This document shows, one piece after another, positions 25,213 to 37,100 of a stretch of 64,000 bases of DNA (positions within the stretch are counted from its first letter, which is position 1; each line of letters begins with the position of its first letter). The position numbers and the translations under genes are program-made. Under the pieces are notes generated by a model. It made no database searches. It saw only the letters and a list, made by a program, of their open reading frames with translations, and was not told where the DNA came from. The stretch spans positions 37,102,867 to 37,166,866 of the forward strand of contig CAIIXF020000008.1 of NCBI GenBank assembly GCA_903813345.2, in the 5' to 3' direction. The stretch is from Owenia fusiformis. Taxonomy: Eukaryota; Annelida; Polychaeta; Sabellida; Oweniidae.

Positions 25213-27026
25213 ATGAAAAGGAAGTTGGGATTCAGTACAGCGCTATTCGAAATGATGGATGTTACATACGCCGTTATGTTGGTGGTTTTTCTAGGATTTG
25301 CAACTACAGGTACTAAATCAAAGATATTACGTTGACAGAAAGATAACAGTATGTGATATGATATGTTTTTTATATGATTGATTCATATTTCATTCAACTC
25401 GTACCATGTGTCACCTATATTAATTCAGACTTACCGGTATAAAAGATAGCAAATCAGAAAATCTCTCATTGAAACATATCACATGACCCAAAAATGACCC
25501 TGAAGTTCTTTTAGAATAAGTTTGATATTATTACAATTGGTATTGCATTTGATTATTTTCAAATTATGGAAATGTGTTGATACAAGTTTTCTTCCCGAAA
25601 TTATTTAAAATATGTATTTAAAAATATAGTCAAAATTTAATCAGTGAACAATGTACATAGTAGTCTAGTGGTTAACAACATGACAATCGTACTTTGATTT
25701 TGCTTTTTTACTTGCCCTGCGCTCAGAGTCTAGTCATAAACTACTACTAAAACGAAGCTCTCTTTTAAGAAGTGAAGTCGAGCGAATGCAAAGGGTATTT
25801 TTTACTGTACAACTTTCTTCTATCTTTTGGAGTATATACGTATACACTTTTATCACTGGTGTTAAACGTAGCTTGGACATAGTGCTCCGTAACGTTTATA
25901 TCTATAGGATTTGATTCTTAAGATCATGTATTTGATATACATTTTTCAACCACAAATGGTGTGAGTGGGCTTTTATTCATACGTAAGATCGGTAAAACAT
26001 AATATTAGAAAGGTTTGTTAAAAGATTTCAGTAATTCAGTCGATTTGTCAAATGATTTCACTTTTACGTAACCAAAGCATCATGATAACGTAATCTCATT
26101 ATGTATTTTCTTTGAGGTAGGTGCTACGTTATCATGATGCTTTGGTTACGTAGAAGTAAAATAAGTTGACGAATCGACTGAATCGGCTTCCAACAAACCT
26201 TTGTTAATATACGTGTCTTACCAATTTTCGCAAATAAAAGCCCATTCACACCATTTGTGTTTGAAAAATTATCTAAAGAATTCAGCAAACCTTCATAGAT
26301 ATACGTGTACCATGATCTTCACGTTGAGGAGCAGTATGTCCAATTAAGTTACGTTTAACGCCAGTGTTTATGGGGTCATTAAGCCTACTAAAATGGTTAA
26401 AATAAGTACATTTATGAAAATAAGACAATCAGTCAATAATAGACAAAGGAAAATGAAACGATTTTCAGAATCGGAGGAACATGATTTTTATTAAACTTTT
26501 AGGTTCAAACTCTCTACTCTGTGGACATCGTGCCTATGATTATAGGGTATTTATGTGCTGCGATGGAAATATCGTGTCTAAACCTGGTTTTAACACGGCA
26601 TGCTGTGGAAGACGTGCCTATGATTATAAGGTATTTATGTGCTGCGATGGGACAACCGTATTCAGACCTACAGCCGGTTCAACCGTTGGATGTTGTGGAA
26701 AACGTGCCTATGATTATAAGGTATTTATGTGCTGCGATGGGACAATCGTATCCAGACCTACAGCCGGTTCAACCGTTGGATGTTGTGGAAAACGTGCCTA
26801 TAATTATAAGGTATTTATGTGCTGCGATGGGACAGTCGTATCCAGACCTACAGCCGGTTCAACCGTTGGATGTTGTGGAAAACGTGCCTATGATTATAGA
26901 GTATTTACGTGCTGCGATGGAAGTGTCTTGTCTAAACCTGGTTTTAACACGGCGTGCTGTGGAAAACGTGCTTATAATCCTAGTTTCATGAATTGTTGTG
27001 ATGGGGAAATACGATTTAGATGTTGA
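25213..27026 (+). CDS. Secreted galaxin-like di-cysteine repeat protein
   Basis: Two exons, 25213-25309 and 26503-27026, joined in phase 1 (206 aa). Exon 1 ends with a hydrophobic signal sequence, MMDVTYAVMLVVFLGFATTG; the internal ATGs at 25252 and 25255 may be the real start. Exon 2 is almost wholly six tandem units of 23-30 residues with the pattern CCGxRAYxYxxFxCCDG. Paired cysteines, Gly and Tyr at this spacing are the signature of galaxins, matrix proteins of coral skeleton with relatives in other animals. Units 2-4 share RPTAGSTVG linkers, units 1 and 5 share KPGFNTA, and unit 6 is the diverged C-terminus ending FRC. Likely disulphide-rich extracellular matrix or mucus protein; a mineralisation role is only inference. 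A second open frame across the exon is a repeat artefact. AATAAA occurs at 27417 and 27439. Confidence 0.75.
25724..25791 (+). repeat. Duplicate of galaxin-like gene leader and start region
   Basis: CAGAGTCTAGTCATAAAC...AAGCTCTCTTTTAAGAAG repeats 25152-25219, the sequence just before and over the ATG at 25213, at about 80 percent identity. The second copy has ATGCAAAG in place of ATGAAAAG and no signal peptide follows. It is a relic of partial gene duplication within intron 1. Confidence 0.75.
25854..26366. mobile_element. 513-bp foldback element with TTTAT target duplication
   Basis: Two arms of about 240 bp pair along their whole length around a 32-bp loop (26093-26124). The inner 28 bp (26065-26092/26125-26152) are perfect. 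Outer ends are CACTGGTGTTAAACG and CGTTTAACGCCAGTG; TTTAT abuts both (25849-25853, 26367-26371). Non-autonomous. The 5-bp duplication and CACTGG end recall Transib-like ends, a weak inference. Confidence 0.85.
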
Positions 27027-27364
27027 TGTACATTTAAGCATCGTGGTTGATGCATACAAATTAATTCGTCGAATCAAAATAAGCAATTACATGAACTAAA
27101 GAATATAACTAAGATTTGATGTCTTTATGATCAGATGATTGTGTTGATATTAATTTTCGAATATATATTCACTGGACTGGTGTAGGCGATTTTAGAAAGG
27201 CACTTTTTAAGTAACCTAAACCTATTGTGACTAATAATCGTCATTATTAATATTAAGAGGGTTCACCACGCCTACCCACAATCAACGTACAACATCAAGA
27301 CACCGCCGTTCAGTTTCGCTGTTGTACAGTTTCTCTTCTTCAATCACTTAAAGCTATCTTAAAC

Positions 27365-27435
27365 GCCAACAAAAAAGTAGGAGACTATAACATGTCACCA
27401 CTTGTGGTAGTGACATAATAAAAACCTTATCCTAA
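27365..27435 (+). repeat. Interspersed repeat with GTCACCACTTGTGGTRGTGAC palindrome, copy 1
   Basis: The same 70-bp text (AAAAAAGT...GACYATAACA...TGTCACCACTTGTGGT) recurs at 60050-60125, and partly reversed near 54895-54955. Supplies the AATAAA at 27417 for the galaxin-like gene. Confidence 0.65.
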
Positions 27436-28179
27436 CCAAATAAACCCTTATTCTTGCAACAAGTTAGTTTCTTTTATTCATAATTACATCTCAGATGTAT
27501 ATATTAGCTTATATACAGTAATACATAAAACAGTGTTAGCTTCACATACATATACTACATACATATATAGTAATATGTGTAAGATGATACCAATAGTTGA
27601 GTATCTCCTAGGCAAATTATGAGTTTGCAAACAAAAAATAATATTTTTGAGTTTTCAAATGACTACCCTGTTTGGGACTGTACATCGACTTCGAAAGATT
27701 TGCAACAATTGAAAATTGTGACTATGAATTGTGTGATAGAAATTTTAATACAGTCATGCATTTTCACCATTTTGAGCATTTTTTTGTTATTTTGAACAAA
27801 CATCGTTTTTGAAATCCCCTGGAGTCCACCTTGGCAAAAGCTGGCTATGGGTATGTTCATTGTACATATTCTAATGGAAAGCATAGCGTCCAATTTCATT
27901 TCTTCACATAAGTTGGATTCAAAAAAGATTTTGTATTCAATAATGTAGAAATATTAATGAGGTATTAACATTTAAAGTCATTCTAGCAAAAGCCAGTTTT
28001 TTTGCGTTGTCATGTCATGGACATCTTAAATTTTGTTCACTTTTTGAAAACTGACACCCAACAATATGACATCATTTGAATATTTAAGCATTGAAGCATG
28101 ACACTATTCATATATGACATCATCAATTTGAGAAGAGTATTTAGATTGTTCTATGATGTCATAACTCCTGCTTGTGTCA

Positions 28180-31100
28180 TCATCGTCCAACTTTACCCAA
28201 TCGGGTGTCAGTTTTGGGATTGGCAGTTAGGTTTTGGACTTGGACAATGGCCTCATTGATTCTGGTTTGTAGAACTCTTAGATCTTGTATATGGAGAAGT
28301 CGTAGAATTTTGGCAGCATCATTTATGATATAATCTGAAAGAATAAGGTTATAGCAATAAGATTTGGGACTCATACAGATGGAAGTTTATCAAATGCCAT
28401 TAGTGAGTTGTTAACTTCTATCCAAGTGGAAAATATGAGTAAACATAACTGTATAAAACCTCACACGTTATTAATGAAACTAATACAAATTCTTCTCTTC
28501 ATTATTTATAACCGATATATCAGTAAATTCCATTATAACAATTTCACATCCTGCAAAAAATGAATTACTGACTTTTTAACTCAAAGCTAGCAAAATTGAA
28601 TTACTACAGTTATTTTTGACAAAAAATCACATGTCACTGACTATTTTACAGTTATTGGTCTTTGAAAAATGATAAATTCAAGTTATCTTACATTTTGTTC
28701 ATAATGTAGCAAACATTTTAAACATTTCATGATAAAAACAAGCAGGCAGTACTATGGCACCTATGATGTGACATGATGACTTGGCTAGAGAACCTAGCAT
28801 CCCTAAATGAAATCAGCCCCAAGTGTGACAACTTATACTTGAAATATCAAAAATTGCATTTCTAGTGTACCGATGTGGAATTCTTCAAACTGGTTACAAA
28901 AATGAATCTGTTTTGGTAACAAAATGCAGCAGCCTTGAAGATTTTCTTTAACATTTGATGCTGACACATATTTGTACAAAGAGGGTTGTGGATTTTCTAC
29001 CTACATCTCATGAAACCATGGAAGAAGATAATTCGTACTTGTACGTTTGTTACTGAAATGGTCCATTTTTGTGAATATCTTGAAGAGCTACACCACAGCA
29101 TAGTAGCAGCCATTTTAAAGTAAAGATGCCATATTGGAAATTTTTCTTGAGCAGAGGTCAACCAGAAGGAGGGAAACCCCAGAGCTTTAGCTATGACGGA
29201 CATATTAAGTCACTTGTTTATGGCGTACCACCTTCATTTGCGCAAATTCTCACAAGTTAGTTTTTGAATATAACACATCGTTGTGATGTTTGAATCGATG
29301 TAAGCATATTCCTTACATCTTTCTTTATCTTGATGTGAAATATCAAGCTATGACATTGGTTAGCATGCCAGAAATTAACATAATATTATTCGAAGCATTA
29401 TTAGAAAATTTGTAATCCACCATTTTTGTTTGTCGATTTGGAACAATCAGGGTCATCTCAGGGTTTGTGTAAAAAACTGGGTGACCGGGTAACCGGGTGA
29501 CCGGGTACCTAACAATTCTAGCAGGGTTGGGAAGCAACTAATCTACCAATAAACAAACCAACCAGCAAAACAAATTATCATCACCCTGTCAATCACTCAG
29601 GCAATAAAACAAGCAACCAACGTCATAAGTTAATCGACAGATAAAAAAACATTCAACTACTAACATTTCAAGATACGCGCGTATATCTTCCAGATGTTTA
29701 ATATCTAGTAGAAATCGCCATCATAGGAAACAATCATCAACATCCTGTCAATCACTCACTCGTAGGTAATAAAGCATAGCAACTAACATCATCTTACGTT
29801 AAATGACAGATAAACGGCAATCAATGTTTCAATGTATGCGTGTGCATACTCTTTCACATTTGCTCAATTTTAGTAAAAATCTCCTCCTCCTTCTCCTCCT
29901 CTTATTTTGTTCGATTTACGGCCATGATAATGGGTTATATCGAAATATGGACAATATTTGACCAATCCTGTAAGTTATGTAAGAATTTGTGACCCTGCTA
30001 GGAACGTTAGGTACCCGGTCACCCGTCATCTCAATACAGATTTATATTATAGACGTTCCTCATCTTTGAACCCTGGGGTTTCTCCCCCTCTTCACAGTAC
30101 CCTGTGAAAGTTGGAAATATCTTGAGACAAATCCATCGACCAGACCAGACAAATGAACAGATGGAAGAACAGTATCTCTATATCCCCAAACAAACTCCAT
30201 ATTTTTTCCATACCTCCACTGTCAAACCCTAATGGGGTTTGTTCCAGGGGAACCACATCTTGTTTCCCTCCTGCATCAGATTTAGCCTTCTCTACAGCCC
30301 CCTTGGTGAGTTTGTTCTTCACAATTAAACAGATTGCCTACAAATAAATAAAAAAATTTTTTTTATATTAGGCCGAGGGCTTTTTGGTCCTAGAATCATT
30401 GAAGCCACAGTCATGCAGATTGCTTTGGGAAAAATATTATTTGATTGCTCTAAGGGCATCCTCCGATCACAGGGCTTCAAAATCCAGAATATCTTCTTTC
30501 TTTTTACCCCCTGCAATAAGCAGTTAGCACTTCCCCGATTAAGAACTTGCAATTTGATTCTCTGTCGCAACACTGCAACACTTTCTTGGTCACCACCTAG
30601 TAACCTTGAATAGTTAGATCTGCATTATTTGTATTTTATATGATAAAACGGAAAAATAGAATTACTTTTTTATTAATATATTTATCAAATGCATGAAAAA
30701 CCACTGATACAGGATGCTGTGAATCTAGATATCTGTTTCCTGTTTTTACATTTGAGACCAAATCATCTATGAATTAAAACTAAGCTGAACTAATAGAGGT
30801 AATGCTATGATCCTCATTTCATTGAAAATAACATATCCCTTTTGCAAAAAATTCAACATTTTGTTATTGAAATTACAAAATGTTACAAAATATCTTGAGA
30901 ATTGTAAACCATATTTACAAAATAGATACAAACACATTCAAATGACTCATAATTTTAAATATGAAAAAGTGACAAAATACATTATTCTGAAAGGGTTTGC
31001 ATTGCAACCAACAGTCGTTGATTATACAAATATAAAAAAATTATATCTGGAATTAGGGCGTAATATGAATATTGTACATCCTCTACATTATCCTACATGG

Positions 31101-34100
31101 ACACACACCAGTCGACAGACAGAAAGAAGCACTGCTTTCATCGAGAGAAGAACAACACAAGACAAGACAGACTGAGAATTAAGTTAAATACAGGTTAGTT
31201 TTTTTGGCCTGACTTCAATAGACTAGATGCGAGTATAAAAACCTTGATTTACGCCATAAATATTCAAAATTCAGTCAAAGCGATGTTATATTTGAAATCT
31301 ACATGTAAAAGTACATCCAGAAATATTTCGAAAATTGTTTATCAAGTTTGAAAATTTAATCATTTTTGAAAGTGTGACTTCTAGTTCGGGTTGATTCTCC
31401 ATAGACATGATAGAGCCCATGTTACGAAATCACAAAAAGTGGAATATCTTTTCTTGTATTGGACAGATAATATTTTCATTTACTGGACATATTTTGATTT
31501 GCATAGCTAATAGATACATAAGATGTAATTTAAGTTAAAGGGAACTTTCTACTATACCCGCCATGCTATCTGACCCGAACCAGCCACCTGGTGGTGAAAC
31601 TGGTAACTACCTACTTGCATCTGCGTTATTGGGCAGAGAAAACAGGAATTTCTGATAATTTTGTGATCCCTCTTAAGTATGGAGTAACTGTACCAAAATT
31701 GAAGGTAGTTTAAAGTAAATCGCAAATATGTCGACATCTTTTTGATGTACATGAACACGCTGAAAGGATATAAGCAGGTTTACTATTAGAAATTACTATT
31801 ACTATGCGAAAAGAGACACTCAAATAATACACACACAGATAAGACTTAGATACAGCGACTTAAACCAATACCTACATCTCAACCATGTAAAAGACAGCCC
31901 CAAATGTGAATGCTGAAACCTAATAGAAAGTGCCGAACACTATTTCAAAAAAGAATGTACTTTATACCAAAGACAAAAAAATAATTCTACCAAGAACAAC
32001 ATTAACAGAACTCATCCATGGAAATGCAAGGAAGACAGATGAAGAAAATAAAGCCACATTCACTGCTGTTCACAATTACATAAGAGTTACAAAAAGATTC
32101 TCAAACAACTAGTTTCTTCCTTTCACTCATCCCACGCCTCTCATCCTGCACAAATAAATATAAATAAAACTAACAATTTTTTAGGAGAACCAAAGGAGAG
32201 GACTTAGAATAAGCAAAAGCCTTTTGTCTGATCCGTTTCGTTAAACTGTATCAATATAATGTATGCAATGTAATATATAGAAGAATAAAATATTTTTAAT
32301 AATAATTCTAGGATGTCCATTGCAACAACTGTGACTTTGATATGTGCCCTACTTCTTTATCTTCCACACAATGAGGCCAGATTAATGGTCAGATTAAAGG
32401 AGCTTACACAACTAGATCCTTCAATATTCTCGGTAGAAGCGAGGGAACCAAGTTACGATGATGACAACAAGCCTATATCAATGAAAGAGCAAAGGAAACG
32501 TAACAAGTATTATGACCTATTGAGGCAACGTCTAAAGAATTTTCTTGGAGCTCCAAAGGACTCACATAGGAAATGATCACAAAGACAATTCGCGATAACA
32601 GCTACAGTAACACATGTAACATAATCAAGTTACATTATCCAAGATTCATTCTACCAAAAATTAAGAAGAGCAATGAACTTTTAGTGCAGATAATTCACCT
32701 TGACATTGGAATATATATACATGTACATGTATGTTAAAATCAGTTTCAAAATATTTATTTTAATACCTATTACAACAACTATTATTACTTGGTTAATCAA
32801 GAAAATTCTAACATAAGGAAAAATCATATACTGTACTCCCACTAATATTTGACGCTATTATATTTCACATTTTTGGCATTTTGAAATTTCGCGACTTTTA
32901 TGTGTCGCTAATTTTCAGTTTTTTTAAATTTTGCGGCTATTAATTTTCGCCGATTTGTCATACACGATCACTCTTTCGACTTCGATATCAGTTATAGTTG
33001 TTCCTTCACCTGAGGATTTTGGTTTCTCATTAAGCCATTTCGATAGAATGTTCATTTTAAAACCGTATAATAACGATCTTTCACCTAATTTCTCTTTTAT
33101 TGCCCAGCACTGGACAAAAATATTGGGAACATTGAAATCCCCGGGAATTTCCTTGCAATTTCGCAACTATTAAATTTCGCGAATTAGAACTGTTGGAATT
33201 TCACAGCTATTTCGCGAATTTTCCAAATCTCGCGAAAAGTGCGAAATATAGTAACGCGCGAAAATTACAGGGAGTACAGTATTTCATATCTGTCACCATC
33301 TTGTAACCCCAATGGATTTGTCTAAACTTTCAGTTTGTATTTGTCCATATTAAAAATTGGTAAATATTTTGAATTCTCAAAATCTGTAAGTGTACTTTTA
33401 CATTACTGAATATAGATATAATTAATTGTACCTGAATGAAACACTATATTTACTTCATTTTAATATATATTTTCAAGACCTGATAAGCTATTGATTGTTG
33501 AGTAAATACGAATTGTGAGGTAATAGCTGTTACATTAATAAGTGGGTAGAAATAAATTTAGCAGCAGAAAATACCATCTAACAACTGTACTTTGACAACA
33601 GGATAAATTCTTCCAATTATTTATTTAATTGTGCCATGGTATTTTGATAAATACATTATAGGGAACCCTTGCCAAATATCTCTTGACTTTTGTTGGGATA
33701 ATGAAAATCTGTTATTGTCTCTGAAATCCAGCAAATTCGACCTGTATTTATTTAGAGGGAGGTAAAAGTAATGTCCTACCTTGCATACTATTTTGTGATC
33801 TGTGTGGGGAGGAACTTCTAACAGCGTTGCCAAGGATGCAACACCAGCTTTGAAATCAGCACTTTCAACTGTAATACAAGTAATAATAATGATTATGCGA
33901 ATATAAAGTTAACTTGATAAGTATAAAATATAGGAACTGCAGTAAAAACATGAGCACATGCAAAGTGCACTGTTGAAAATTCAATTCTCACATTATTATA
34001 TTTTCGAAGTTAACAATTCTTTTGGGAGGTTTTCTATGATACTAATTGTTCTAAGGTTTTAAATTTGGTAGTCTCTATTAACTCAAAATTTAGATTGGTC

Positions 34101-37100
34101 TGTGAGTCTAGCACAGGGCCTAAGCACAGAGAATAGACAGCAATATTTGAAAGATAATCAGAAAATAAAATAATGCCTTAGTAAGAAATCGGTGCTAAAA
34201 CTCACAATCGAGATCTTCAAGAGGATTGGAACTCATTGCCTGTCGTTTTTCGGATTGTGTAGATGAGAACTTCTCCCAGGTCAGTGGCTTGTATTTTTCA
34301 ACTGAAATAACAAAATAGACTTACAAATAAATAATACTTTTCAGGCCCGTAGCCAGAATTTTCCAAGGGGGGGTTCAGGGGGGCTTCCCTTTTGTAGATT
34401 TGGCCAAACATCACTAAAAAAATAGTCAGAATGGTGAAAAACTGCATGATTTTGAAAGAAATTTCTACAGCGAATATAATAGAATAATACATTTTCTAGG
34501 ATAGGTAATATTCACTTTTTAATACAAGGCTCATATGCCATGTGCATTGAACAGTAAAACATCCTGTGGAAATATAACAAGACATTCCATGTCATGTGAC
34601 CGGTGTTCAACCAATGAGAAAGAGAAACACTTAAGTAAGATAACAATTAACATTAAAACCATATTATTCCATTTTGACACTGTGGAATGATATATCACAA
34701 AACATTTCATGTGACCTGTTTTTGCAATCAGTGGTTGAAAAACACAATAGCAACATTATAATTACCATTATCACCATATTCAAGTCTGACAGCATACCCT
34801 AGGATCCAATCCAGCATCATGGTTCTATCTGTAGCCTTATGTGGACATTTAAGCTCATCTAAGTACTGGAACATATTAAAAGTGAGATATAATCAGACCA
34901 TGGTGGAACAATGCATATCTACATGTACCTGTATGTCTTTAAATCCAAATAAAAGTACTAACAGACCAAAAATCTAACAAGGGAGGGGGCAAATTTTAAA
35001 CATTTAAGGCCCATTTTTCATAATTTATAGTGATAATAAGGCCCAAAAGGAGGCCCTTCAAAATGTTTAGGCCAGAAATTTTAGTTCAGGCCCCAAAAAT
35101 TTGAATTTTGAGTATCTTGGAGGCTATGGATTTTGAAAGAAAGATCCACATTCTTTTTTGAGTTCTTATTCAATGTACCAACTAACCTTAGATAGTGCTA
35201 CTGGCCAATCACCTCCCTGTATATTCCGCAAAGGACCTCTGTCCTCTATCTTATAATGGCGGATCTTCTGGTCCTCCAGCCATACTATCAGGTTGCGGAA
35301 TGACACTTCATCTGAATGGAGGAACAGAGTGTAACTTAAATTTTGTTTCCTGGAACTATTTTTTAGTCCAGAGTTATTCTCATTCATGTATCCATTGTTT
35401 ATCATTCATAAAGCCTCTATCATGTATCTATCATGATAATTATACTGTAATAGATAAAATATACAGGTGATAATCCATGCCACTTGGTGTAGTCACAAAA
35501 CTTGTATGAGGATTAATCAGGAAGTCTAGAAGTAGTTCCGGCAAACAAAATGGTGGACATGAAATATTTAGAATTTACAATGGTTTGAGCTTTATTATAC
35601 TCTAACAATGCAAGAAGTACACATTTTCATGCTCCTTCGTTGTTCCTGGGAAAGGTAAGATGATTTGTGGAAATTTTAGACTCTTGCAAATGTGTGACTG
35701 TTGCAAGGCTACTCCTTGAAACTTTCAAAAATTAGCCTCACTTCGCACTCTTCATGCTAGCTTTGGGGATCCATACACCTCCAATTCATAGTTTAGAAAA
35801 ATGCGTTTATGTGTGATGTTAACTTTGACATGTTTCATTTGTCGAGATATACAATTCATATACAAGGTAAACAGATTTTAAAAACATGTGTCTTTATCAA
35901 AAAAATATGGCTGTCATTTTTTGTACTTTTTATTTAATTTAGCTTCGCCTTAATTATTTCATGCAATCATTTTGTAAAAATAAGTTCACAGAAAATAAAA
36001 TGAAAAAATTTGAAAACAACAACTCTTTAAGGTCAAATTATTTTAAGTCCATACAAAAATAGCAACCATAGGATAGATATGATATCACATGACTTTCAAG
36101 GGCTATAATTTTTATCCACTCTTGGATATCGCTGATGTGGACTCCACTCATTTGCTGCGCTCACTCGTGAAGATGGGCGATATCCACTCATAGATAAGAA
36201 TGGTATCCCTCAAAAAGCATAGGATATCCTCTAGGTCAGTTGGTCTTGGGACTCTTCAAAAGTGTCACTAACAGAGGTATTCCACTTTACAGATTTCACT
36301 GCAAGTGGTCTTGAACCAAGTGTGTGGCAAGTCAGTCAGGGAAGGGGATAGTTCTGCCAATATATTGGGAATCTTTTTAGATCAAGGACCACATAAAATA
36401 AATATTAAATTCAAACATAACTCACTGCATCTCCTTAGTGGTATGTCTATGTGTATATTCTATATGTAAGCTTGAACATAAAATACAATCAATTTGTGAA
36501 CAGTATATTAATTCTTGTCTTAAAACACAATATATTCCAGTGAAATGTATCCATTTATCTGCAGTTTGCCTGTTAGATGTTCTTAAATGTCAAACTTTAT
36601 GATGTTCACTTTTTCTTCTTTTTCAGTCTCTTGGCATGTTTGAAGGCACCCCTCGACTTCTGTGTCGCCTCCTGCAACTCTGCATATTTACGTTTGTTAT
36701 ATTTTCTAAATTCCGCATCGGCCAATAATTCATCAACCATCGTTGCTTTACGATCTTTTTTAGCAATTCTCGAGTGATAGAAATCTGCTGATGATTCAAC
36801 GACAGTTCCCATTTGGAAATATTTTGGGAGTGATCTGGTATCGTTTCCTTTGTAGAACCTTTTTGGATCCAAAACTTTACGCATTTGCAAAACAGTCAAA
36901 TCATTTTTTACCTCCTCTGTGAGTTCTGGTGCCGGCATGTTAAACCATTTAGATCCTTTTGTTTTCTCTCGTTCAGCGCGACGTGCTTTGACTTGTTGGT
37001 TACGACTCTCTGTATACACTGGAGTTGCCTCTCGTTTTTCAAAATCGGCCTGCACAACACTTTTTGCCATAATGTCCTTGTTTCTATTAGATTTTAGCAA

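Noticed and set aside
26521-26991. 156-aa plus-strand frame over the galaxin-like exon
   Set aside because: Second frame of a 90-bp repeat; lacks a signal peptide, and the di-cysteine frame matches a known family.
30370-30610. Overlapping frames on both strands near RTRAF exon 6
   Set aside because: Open on both strands, no splice support and no recognised protein; perhaps an old insertion, but nothing decisive.
30807-31175. 122-aa plus-strand frame
   Set aside because: Lys/Asn/Ile-rich AT-driven composition, no signal peptide or motif. Its end may be 5'UTR of the small peptide gene.
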